A DNA stretch of 64,000 nucleotides from JBHGBM01 sp041946965 (GTDB taxonomy: Bacteria > Acidobacteriota > Terriglobia > Bryobacterales > Bryobacteraceae): the NCBI GenBank assembly GCA_041946965.1, contig JBHGBM010000017.1:14218-78217 (forward strand). The letters run 5' to 3'. The position numbers and the translations under genes were made by a program. Below, one piece after another: positions 1 through 6,855 of this stretch; positions within the stretch are counted from its first letter, which is position 1; each line of letters begins with the position of its first letter. A model generated the notes under the pieces. That model saw only the letters and a list, made by a program, of their open reading frames with translations. It was not told the origin of the DNA and did no database searches.

Positions 1-1
1 G

Positions 2-991
2 TATCTAGGCCGCTCGCGTTCACTCGTTCGCGCCTCGATCGCTGAAGACCCGCCGGCGCCCAGCTACGTTCCAGGTGAGCCGGCGGACCTTGAACTCCGT
101 GTACCGGATTCCAACCGACTTGAATACCTGCTCAACAAGTATGAGCGCGACGGCGGAAAACCTGTTCCGTCCTTGCCAAAACCGTATCGCCGGACCGACC
201 GGCAACTTCATACGGAGAAGCCCGTTGACAGCGTATTTGAGCGCTTTTGGGTGTTCCGGCCTCGTCGAGGAGACCCGCCGTTGCCTCTTGTGTCGACGCT
301 GAGGTTGACCCAAGCGCTACGGAGGGCTCTGATCGCCGCAATTGAGGAGGACCAACGATCGCGCGGCATCGATCCACACGTGCCCGAGATCGTCCACGGG
401 CATGGCAAGCACCCACACTGTGCCTATGTCGCCTTGCCCTTCGTTGATCCGCGCCAAAGGCGGGCCGACGGGATGATCAAGGGTGTTGCGTTGGTGTTGC
501 CCCGCCGCATCGAGACAGCAACTCTCCATGAGATTGCTCGAGGACTGATGTGGCTGCAGCGGAACGGACTCGTCATACCTGAAGTTGGTACCTGGCATAT
601 CGAAGAGGTTCCGCCCGATGATGCTCCGATCACAACTCTCGACCCACGCACATGGACAAACGCGGCGTGGGTTTGGACGACGGCGACGCCTATGGTGTTC
701 GGCCACTACCCAAAACCAAACCGCGGTGGAGAGGCAAGGGTCATTCTCGACAGTCTGAACATGATCGGTGTCGATCCCGAGCGTGTTATCGAAATCGGCG
801 TGGGACGGCATTCCCCTCTTCACGGTGCAGCCCCGAGTTGGTGCTTCAAACCGCGTCAGGAGACAAACGACGGCTCGAAGCTCTGGCTGCGTCATGTAAC
901 GCTGCGATTCGACCGGCCGCTGTGTGGACCAATCGTTCTGGGGCGCACCCGCTATTTCGGGCTCGGGCTGATGCGACCCATGGGAGTTTGA
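2..991 (+). CDS. csb2: Type I-G (I-U) CRISPR protein Csb2 (Cas5/Cas6-like), 5' partial
   Basis: The frame is open from the first complete codon of the window, so the true start lies upstream and 329 residues are visible. In type I-G systems Csb2 is a RAMP-fold Cas5/Cas6-type Cascade subunit that processes or holds the crRNA 5' region. The visible start (YLGRSRSLV) and the glycine-rich end (GRTRYFGLGLMRP) match what I know of Csb2, including the RAMP-type terminal G-loop. An HGHGKHPHCAYVALPF stretch holds candidate catalytic or structural histidines. The stop is 2 nt before cas3, so the two are co-transcribed. Upstream csb1/cas7 and adaptation genes, if present, lie outside the window. The family call rests on motif recognition and on the neighbouring cas3. 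Confidence 0.85.
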   Translation, partial: YLGRSRSLVRASIAEDPPAPSYVPGEPADLELRVPDSNRLEYLLNKYERDGGKPVPSLPKPYRRTDRQLHTEKPVDSVFERFWVFRPRRGDPPLPLVSTLRLTQALRRALIAAIEEDQRSRGIDPHVPEIVHGHGKHPHCAYVALPFVDPRQRRADGMIKGVALVLPRRIETATLHEIARGLMWLQRNGLVIPEVGTWHIEEVPPDDAPITTLDPRTWTNAAWVWTTATPMVFGHYPKPNRGGEARVILDSLNMIGVDPERVIEIGVGRHSPLHGAAPSWCFKPRQETNDGSKLWLRHVTLRFDRPLCGPIVLGRTRYFGLGLMRPMGV

Positions 992-993
992 TA

Positions 994-3900
994 ATGCCGG
1001 ATCTTGAAGCCGTGCAGTTCGCGGATTTCTATGAGGCTGTGCACGGCTACGAGCCGTTCGAATGGCAGAAGCGGCTGGCTAAAGACATTCTTGAACACCA
1101 CAACTGGCGCGATGTTCGCGTTCCGACCGGATGCGGCAAGACAAGCGTGCTGGATATCGCCCTATTCGAACTTGCCCTCCAGGCTGACTTGGCTCCCGAA
1201 AACCGGACAGCCTCTCGTCGCATCTGTTTCGTGATAGACCGCCGCCTGGTTGTGGACGAGGTTACTGAACACGCGATGGAAATCCGCCGTGCTCTCGGAG
1301 AAGCGAGAGCCGGCCGACGGCAGGAGACAGTTCTTTGTACCGTGTCTCAGCGGCTCACGAAAATCTCAGCCGACCGGGACCAAGTGCTGCGCGTCGTCCG
1401 GCTGCGAGGCGGGGTGTATCGGGACGACGGGTGGGCGGCAGATCCACTCACGCCGACGGTCATCATCTCGACCGTGGACCAGATAGGATCCCGTCTTCTG
1501 TTCCGCGGATACGGTGTGAGCCCACGCAGTCGCTCTGTCCAGGCTGGTCTGCTGGGCTTCGACACCCGCATCATTTTGGATGAGGCTCACCTGGCGAGTG
1601 TCTTCGCGACTTCGCTGCAACACGTGCGCAGTTACCAAACTGATGCGAAGCGTCCGCCCCTTGGCCGTCAACGCGGCGTAAGCCTTGTTCGGATGTCGGC
1701 GACTGTGCACGAGAAAGATTGCTTCGAGCTCACGCGGGAAGAGCGAAAGGACAGGCGACTAGCGGCTCGGCTCAATGCCCATAAATGTGCCGAGTTGATC
1801 ACGGTCAACGTGGAATCGATCAGCAAGGACGAGCGAAAGAAGCAGCCACGCAAAGCCAAGGAGGTAGAGGCCAAGAATCGGCAGCACTTCGGCACCAGTG
1901 TCGCCGCTCTTGCGGAAACGTTCGCTTACGAAGATCCAGGGAAGCAAACTGGGCCTCGTGTTATCGGCGTGGTCGTGAACCGCGTTTCGACTGCCAGGAC
2001 CGTGTTTGCCCGTTTAAGCACCACGAGAGGCGGGTACGCGCGCGACGTGATCCTTCTCACCGGCCGAATTCGGCCTTTCGATCGAGACCGGCTACTTCAG
2101 CTTTGGTTGCCCAAGATCCGCGCAGGCCGCAACACTGATTTGAACAGACCGTTGTTCGTCGTCGGTACACAGACAGTGGAGGTCGGCGCGAATCTCGATT
2201 TCGACGCTCTTGTGACCGAGGCGGCACCGTTGGATGCCTTGCGCCAACGGTTCGGCCGACTGGACCGTCTCGGCAGGCGACACGAACGTGGCTTGGCCTC
2301 CCCGGCGGCGATCGTCATTCGGAGCGATCAGAAAAGCAGTGCGTTTGACGATCCGGTCTATGGCACCGAAACCGCAGAGACCTGGAGGTGGCTTAACAGC
2401 AAGGAGGTTCTCGGGAAGGCGAAACGCATCGATTTCGGCGTGAACCACCTCGATCCGAAGCTCAGCAAGTTACAGCCGCCAATTTCGCCGGGCATCATGG
2501 CACCTTTGCTGTTCCCATCTCATCTCGACGCGTGGGCGCAAACCAACCCGGAGCCGGATCCGGATCCCGACCTGGAGCCGTTCCTGCACGGTACTGCAGG
2601 ATCTGCTGCTGACGTCCAGATCGTCTGGCGAGCGGATCTTATCGACAGCAACGAGCTCCAATGGCGAGAAATCGTCGCTCTCATGCCACCACGCACCCGC
2701 GAGTCGCTGCCGGTTCCGGTCTACGAAGTGCGGAGTTGGCTGCGTAAGCAAGCCGCAGGCGAGATTGCGGATCTTGAAGGGGGCGCGTTCGACGTATCGG
2801 CTGAAATGGGTGCGCCATATCGTCGCGTGCTGCGATGGTTCGGTTCCGATGATAGTCGTACCCGTCTTGCCGGTCCCGATCAAGTGAGGCCGGGCGATAC
2901 AATCGTCGTTCCGGCAAGCTACGGTGGCGCGGACACTTTCGGCTGGAATCCTGAATTCAGTGAGGCTGTTTCGGACGTGGCCGAACCTTGTCTCGTGCAA
3001 CTCGTTAACTCCTATCCGAAAACCGCTCTAAGGCGTCCGAGAGTTCGGCTCCGGTTGCATCCACACCTTCTCCCCAGCGCTAAAGAATTGCCGCTTGACC
3101 GAGTTCGCGGATTCTTTCGCGCCGCCGTGGATGCGGTCCGAGCGCACGACCAAGACTCTTGGCCTGCAATTGAACGGATCTTGCGTGCCATTCGGCCTTA
3201 TGTGAGGGAGGCGGAACGCGCAGCGGCTATCGATGCAATCCTACAGGCAAAGGATCGACCACAGGTCCGTCTTTACCCGCAGCAGGATGCTTTCGTGTTG
3301 ACCGCTGATGTACGACTTCCCCTCGCCGCGCCCGAAGCTCCGGCATCAGAGAATGCGGAGTTTGAGGAACCCGAAGACGACGAGATGTCGTTCAGATCCG
3401 ACGGCCACCCGATTACACTCCTGAAGCATACGGCTGCTGTGCGAAAGAGTTGTGCCAAATTCGCCCGAGCGTGCGGGCTGGAAAAGGAGGTGCGCCGCGC
3501 TCTACTGCTCGCAGCCTCCTGGCACGACGTGGGAAAGCGCGATGCGCGATTCCAGGCATGGCTTCACGGCAGCGAGGTAAAGGCCCTCGTGGCACTTGCA
3601 GGCGATGAGCCACTGGCAAAGTCTGGCCGCGATCCGCGGAACTGGAAATCTTCTGAGGTATTTGGGTATCCGAAGGGTTTGCGCCATGAGTTCGTTTCGG
3701 TGCGTCTGCTGGAGCAGGCGGTTGGCCTACGGTGTTCTGACCCTGACCTCGCGAGGCTCCTGGTCGGCACCCACCACGGCTATGGGCGAGCATTCGCGCC
3801 GGCAACTGAGGATAGGAAACCAGTCGAGGTGTCTGTTCGTGTGAACGGAAACCTGATCGCCGTCTCGACTGACCACCGACTCTACCGTGCTGATAGCGGT

Positions 3901-4008
3901 TGGACGGATCTGTTCTGGAGAATGGTGCGGCGGTATGGTTGGTGGGGGCTTGCCTTTTTGGAAGCCCTGCTCATTACCTCCGACCGACTCGTGTCAGCGC
4001 GAGAGTGA
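994..4008 (+). CDS. cas3: CRISPR-associated helicase/nuclease Cas3, type I-G, C-terminal HD domain
   Basis: This 1004-residue Cas3 unwinds and degrades target DNA after Cascade recruitment. The ATG at 994 is chosen because it sits 2 nt after the csb2 stop; the frame is open further upstream but overlaps csb2. Helicase motifs are clear: Walker A PTGCGK (about residues 45-50), DEAH (196-199), MSATVHE as motif III, and QRFGRLDRLGR as motif VI. The HD nuclease is at the C-terminus, with SWHDVGK around H844-D845 and THHGYGR near residue 926. This reversed order (helicase, then HD) is typical of I-U/I-G Cas3 and differs from the N-terminal HD of most type I systems. All motifs needed for activity appear intact. 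Confidence 0.93.
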   Translation: MPDLEAVQFADFYEAVHGYEPFEWQKRLAKDILEHHNWRDVRVPTGCGKTSVLDIALFELALQADLAPENRTASRRICFVIDRRLVVDEVTEHAMEIRRALGEARAGRRQETVLCTVSQRLTKISADRDQVLRVVRLRGGVYRDDGWAADPLTPTVIISTVDQIGSRLLFRGYGVSPRSRSVQAGLLGFDTRIILDEAHLASVFATSLQHVRSYQTDAKRPPLGRQRGVSLVRMSATVHEKDCFELTREERKDRRLAARLNAHKCAELITVNVESISKDERKKQPRKAKEVEAKNRQHFGTSVAALAETFAYEDPGKQTGPRVIGVVVNRVSTARTVFARLSTTRGGYARDVILLTGRIRPFDRDRLLQLWLPKIRAGRNTDLNRPLFVVGTQTVEVGANLDFDALVTEAAPLDALRQRFGRLDRLGRRHERGLASPAAIVIRSDQKSSAFDDPVYGTETAETWRWLNSKEVLGKAKRIDFGVNHLDPKLSKLQPPISPGIMAPLLFPSHLDAWAQTNPEPDPDPDLEPFLHGTAGSAADVQIVWRADLIDSNELQWREIVALMPPRTRESLPVPVYEVRSWLRKQAAGEIADLEGGAFDVSAEMGAPYRRVLRWFGSDDSRTRLAGPDQVRPGDTIVVPASYGGADTFGWNPEFSEAVSDVAEPCLVQLVNSYPKTALRRPRVRLRLHPHLLPSAKELPLDRVRGFFRAAVDAVRAHDQDSWPAIERILRAIRPYVREAERAAAIDAILQAKDRPQVRLYPQQDAFVLTADVRLPLAAPEAPASENAEFEEPEDDEMSFRSDGHPITLLKHTAAVRKSCAKFARACGLEKEVRRALLLAASWHDVGKRDARFQAWLHGSEVKALVALAGDEPLAKSGRDPRNWKSSEVFGYPKGLRHEFVSVRLLEQAVGLRCSDPDLARLLVGTHHGYGRAFAPATEDRKPVEVSVRVNGNLIAVSTDHRLYRADSGWTDLFWRMVRRYGWWGLAFLEALLITSDRLVSARE

Positions 4009-4028
4009 TTCCGGAGCGAGATAGGAAA

Positions 4029-4973
4029 ATGAGCGACCTAGAACTTTCTGGCCTCCGAGGGCACCACCCTCTCGGGTTTCTTGCCGCGTGCGGAGTCTTG
4101 CGTTCTTGCACTGGGCCCACGGGTGACGGCAAGGTCAGCCTGTACTGGAAACACGCGGCTGATGGATCCGGGTGGATTGCGGTGCTACATCGGTATAGCA
4201 GTTTGCAGTCGAGATCTTTGTTACGGCTCCTGATCTGCAAAGCCGGAATTCAACGGAAATCGCCTGCGCTAAACTGGTCGAGCAAGATCGATGATCGAAA
4301 AAAATACCGCGAGGTGGGGCTCTCGCTAATTGAGAACCGATCGGATCTGGGCAATTCGGATGCGCTGGCTGTTCTGGCCGCACTCGCATCTGACATAGTC
4401 GCCGACGGCAAGGATAAGCTTGAAGCAACTTCGCTGGATCTGACCTCAGGCAACCAACGGTTACTGAAGTCATTGCAGGAACTCTCGGCGGATCTCTCCA
4501 AGTCGCCAAAACGTTCCGGCTATGTGCCGCCGGGCGCGGCTGCATTTAAGGAAGCGATCTTCGGTCCCTGGCGATATCAGGACACCGCGCACTCCTTGGG
4601 GTGGGATCCTCAGACGCAACGGTTGCATGCGCTCCGCCACAAACTGCCAGAACAGGACAAAGCAGGTCGATCTGTGCGTGCAGCAGTCTTCCTGGCCAGT
4701 CAAGCTTTCCCACTATTCCCGTGCTTTGCTGTGAACGGGAAGCTTCGCACGACTGGTTTTCACCCGGAAGGTCGCGACGAATACTTTGCGTGGCCCATCT
4801 GGCGGGAACCGATCTCGTTGTGCGCGCTCAGATCATTGCTCGCCCTGCCGTTAAATGATCTGAGGATGCGGGGAGTTGAAGTCGTTTACCGCTGCCGGCG
4901 CGTACGCACGGGTGGCTCAGAGGGGAACTATCAGATCTTCAGTAATGCGGAGGAGTGGCCATGGCGCGCGTAA
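4029..4973 (+). CDS. Type I-G Cascade large-subunit-like protein (Csb3/Cas8-like)
   Basis: This 314-residue protein starts at an ATG 20 nt after cas3, preceded by GATAGGAAA; the frame is open further upstream but overlaps cas3. The N-terminal pattern LSGLRGHHPLGFLAACGVLR resembles the start of the Cas8-like subunits (Csb3, Csx17) of I-U/I-G systems. A later YFAWPIWREPISL...RSLLAL stretch also fits my memory of that family. The likely role is the PAM-reading or target-binding large subunit of Cascade. It is much shorter than a full Csx17, which favours the Csb3 type. Position directly after cas3 supports the assignment. I am sure it belongs to the CRISPR locus and less sure of the exact subfamily; a profile search would settle it. 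Confidence 0.7.
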   Translation: MSDLELSGLRGHHPLGFLAACGVLRSCTGPTGDGKVSLYWKHAADGSGWIAVLHRYSSLQSRSLLRLLICKAGIQRKSPALNWSSKIDDRKKYREVGLSLIENRSDLGNSDALAVLAALASDIVADGKDKLEATSLDLTSGNQRLLKSLQELSADLSKSPKRSGYVPPGAAAFKEAIFGPWRYQDTAHSLGWDPQTQRLHALRHKLPEQDKAGRSVRAAVFLASQAFPLFPCFAVNGKLRTTGFHPEGRDEYFAWPIWREPISLCALRSLLALPLNDLRMRGVEVVYRCRRVRTGGSEGNYQIFSNAEEWPWRA

Positions 4974-5037
4974 TCCGTCCCGGCATTTTGCCGCGTTGTT
5001 CGATCCATCTCCGTGTGTCCGCGCGTTCTCTACGATG

Positions 5038-5279
5038 GATGTGCGGGTGTCAACGGACAAGAGGCTGACGAAGCATGGCAACAGCTTGGCGCTGGTCATT
5101 GACCGGCCGATTTTGAACTCCTGAAGATAGATGCCGAAACTCCGGTGAGTGCCACGAAGGATGGGCACCGCCTGAGCATCGAGCCCGCCGGACGATCCGA
5201 AAGAAGACAGAGGTTCGAGACGGCCCAAACGATGGCGCATGAGCATTACGGTAAGGCGTTCGAGAGGTTCGCTGACTGA
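5038..5279 (+). pseudogene. AbrB/MazE-type antitoxin, single-base frameshift
   Basis: The first frame begins at ATG 5038 and reads KRLTKHGNSLALVIDRPIL, the swapped-hairpin DNA-binding core of SpoVT/AbrB antitoxins. It then stops at a TGA. Adding one G near 5113 restores ELLKIDAETPV and a further 50 or so residues ending at the TGA at 5277-5279. A single missing G therefore separates the two halves. No toxin gene (PIN, Fic/Doc) follows; the next genes form a different toxin-antitoxin pair. This is probably a dead antitoxin left after toxin loss. A sequencing error is the alternative. Confidence 0.75.
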
Positions 5280-5332
5280 TCGTTCCCGTCAATGACGCGG
5301 TTGGCGGTTCCCCGTGAAGGCGCGCCAACTGC

Positions 5333-5345
5333 GATACAATGTATC
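5333..5345. promoter_or_regulatory. Palindromic operator overlapping the relB -10 box
   Basis: GATACA-A-TGTATC is a perfect 6-bp inverted repeat around one base. It contains a -10-like TACAAT (5335-5340) and ends just before the AGGAGGG ribosome binding site (5348-5354). RelB-type antitoxins usually repress their own operon by binding such a palindrome, so this is the expected operator. A second, wider repeat, TTGGCG (5301) with CGCCAA (5323), lies just upstream. Confidence 0.6.
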
Positions 5346-5361
5346 TCAGGAGGGACAAGCT

Positions 5362-5616
5362 ATGGCGACGACGATGGTTCACGTCCGCGTGGACGAAAGG
5401 ACGAAGGATCGGGCCGCGAAGACACTGGCCGGGATGGGCCTGTCTGTGTCCGATGCCGTCCGCATGTTGCTGGTCCGCGTGGCCGCCGAGAAGGCGTTGC
5501 CCTTCGAGGTGAAGGCGCCTAACCCCACCACCGCAAAAGCCATGCGCGCCGCCGACCAGGGCAAGGGAAAACGGCACGGTTCTGCCGACGCACTCTTCAA
5601 AGACCTGGGGATCTGA
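5362..5616 (+). CDS. RelB/DinJ family antitoxin
   Basis: This 84-residue protein starts at an ATG 7 nt after AGGAGGG; the longer open frame upstream lacks a ribosome binding site. The N-terminus (MVHVRVDERTKDRAAKTLAGMG, seen in part) is the ribbon-helix-helix strand and first helix of RelB/DinJ antitoxins. It is followed by SVSDAVRMLLVRVA. This half binds DNA. The charged C-terminal half should wrap the toxin. The toxin gene follows 3 nt later, which is the usual antitoxin-first order with translational coupling. Confidence 0.9.
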   Translation: MATTMVHVRVDERTKDRAAKTLAGMGLSVSDAVRMLLVRVAAEKALPFEVKAPNPTTAKAMRAADQGKGKRHGSADALFKDLGI

Positions 5617-5619
5617 TCG

Positions 5620-5886
5620 TTGCGGACACCGATCAGCGGCGCCCAGTTCCGCCGCGATGCGAAACTGGCGCAGAAGCGCGGCAAGGACATGGCGAAACTG
5701 CGGGAAGTTATCCTGCTGCTTGTCGAGGGAAACCCGCTGCCGGCCCGGTACAAGGATCATCCGCTCAGCGGCGAGTGGAGCCACCACCGCGATTGCCACA
5801 TCGAGCCGGACTGGCTGTTGATCTACAAGGTGAACGGTGACGACCTCTACCTGGTCCGCACGGGAACGCATTCGGACCTGTTCTGA
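5620..5886 (+). CDS. YafQ/RelE family mRNA-cleaving toxin
   Basis: This 88-residue toxin has a TTG start just after the antitoxin stop. YafQ-type RelE-superfamily toxins cut mRNA in the ribosomal A site. The C-terminal half has the family signature: HHRDCHIEPDWLLIY (general acid/base histidines) and LVRTGTHSDLF at the very end. In E. coli YafQ the corresponding conserved His, Asp and Phe residues are needed for activity, and here all are present. The toxin therefore looks functional. The weak TTG start probably keeps expression below that of the antitoxin. Confidence 0.92.
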   Translation: MRTPISGAQFRRDAKLAQKRGKDMAKLREVILLLVEGNPLPARYKDHPLSGEWSHHRDCHIEPDWLLIYKVNGDDLYLVRTGTHSDLF

Positions 5887-6138
5887 GTCTGCCGCGAAGC
5901 CACGGATTGGGTCGGGGTCGAGTTCGACCCAAAGCAATCGTCTGTGGTTTGCGAGCGCGGCACCCGCCGCGCGGGAAGAAGCGTCACCTGCTTCATCGTT
6001 CTCGCCACGGGTCCAGGCGGTACGTGAGCGCGTGCGCCGGTGCAACCCCGCGAGTGCCAGGCACTCACGCAGGCACTCACTGGGTTAGAGCGAGCATAGC
6101 GGATGGAACGACTAGAAATCGGCAACCCATAACAAACA
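5887..6138. other. Intergenic stretch without a supported gene, next to the attachment site
   Basis: No convincing gene. A plus-strand frame ending near 6089 (reading QALTQALTGLERA before TAG) is the kind of tail sometimes seen on integrases sitting beside a tRNA, but it is too short to assign. It contains a direct repeat of GGCACTCAC (6060-6068 and 6072-6080). Confidence 0.4.
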
Positions 6139-6177
6139 AAAGACTTAGCCGCAAACTACTGAATCTGCTAAGTCTTT
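6139..6177. repeat. 11-bp perfect inverted repeat beside the tRNA fragment
   Basis: AAAGACTTAGC (6139-6149) and GCTAAGTCTTT (6167-6177) form a perfect 11-bp stem with a 17-nt loop. It is AT-rich compared with the surroundings and lies 21 nt before the tRNA-Thr 3' half. It could be a terminator stem (though the following T tract is short) or a recombinase or excisionase arm site of the island end. Confidence 0.6.
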
Positions 6178-6197
6178 GAAAACACGTCATCCCCACA

Positions 6198-6242
6198 TTC
6201 GTAATCAGCAGGTCGCCGGTTCAAGCCCGGCGGGTGGCTCCA
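6198..6242 (+). other. tRNA-Thr(CGU) 3' half, probable attR of a genomic island
   Basis: These 45 nt read as an anticodon loop TTCGTAA (anticodon CGT), the 3' anticodon strand TCAGC, the variable loop AGGTC, a T arm GCCGG-TTCAAGC-CCGGC, the 3' acceptor strand GGGTGGC, and T plus an encoded CCA. The matching 5' acceptor strand (GCCACCC), D arm and 5' anticodon strand are absent upstream, so this is not a complete tRNA. Tyrosine recombinases commonly integrate at the anticodon-to-3'-end segment and leave this kind of duplicate at the far end. The intact tRNA-Thr should then lie to the left, beyond the CRISPR genes. Confidence 0.8.
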
Positions 6243-6840
6243 TCGAATTGAAACGGAGTCCGTCCATCACAATCGCCGATTCCCAAGAAGTTGTACGCCC
6301 AAGACGATCCGTCCTTACCAGCACGCGTTCAACGCGGCCGACATCCGGCCAGCGTTGAAATCCGGCGTGCCGGCGACGATGGAGAGCGGCCGCTTGAAGG
6401 CCATCCGCGCAAGGCCTTGCGCGGCGCCTTACAGTGAAGATGAAGTCCATGGTGCTGCGCTTTAACGAACGACGAGCGACCGAAGCTGCCGTGCGCTTCC
6501 TCAGATGGCGACGCGATGATCGTGGATGCACGGCGGTTGGAGGCCGAGATCGCGGCCGGCCTGGCTCTGGTTCGCGAGAAGTGTTCAGCCGCCACCCTGA
6601 GACTTGTGCAAGACGGCGTGGTTGCATCGCTCTTCACCAGACCGAAAATCCTTCGTTCTTGCCGAGAACACTGGCGGCGATAGAGGCGCGGACTGCCTGG
6701 GCTCGCCGCGCGTCCGCGCGTTATGCCTGGTGCAGCCCCTACCCTACCCCACCACCAGACAAAACAGACCCCTTAAGCATTCCAGGGTGTATACTGTCCC
6801 CCGGGCCGGCTGCGAGAGCGGCATCCCGGCCCCGGATCGG
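6243..6840. other. Degenerate non-coding region after the attachment site
   Basis: No intact gene is supported. One plus-strand stretch near 6455-6505 reads RFNERRATEAAVRFLR, reminiscent of the start of Panacea/SocA-like (DUF4065) antitoxins, and breaks off. Another frame from 6512 reads about 55 residues (MIVDARRLEAEIAAGLA...) that I do not recognise. This looks like decayed accessory DNA. A possible -10 (TATACT, 6790-6795) lies before the receptor gene but has no clear -35. Confidence 0.4.
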
Positions 6841-6855
6841 TCTTCAGGAGGTTTT

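Noticed and set aside
4974..6197. Possible CRISPR array after the cas genes
   Set aside because: I looked for regularly spaced repeats of 25-40 nt and found only short isolated repeats; the stretch is occupied by toxin-antitoxin genes.
6181..6242. Complete tRNA gene
   Set aside because: Only the 3' half is present; no 5' acceptor strand, D arm or 5' anticodon strand can be found upstream.
6440..6680. Panacea-type antitoxin gene
   Set aside because: Only about 16 residues resemble the family start and the frame then breaks; too little to annotate as a pseudogene.
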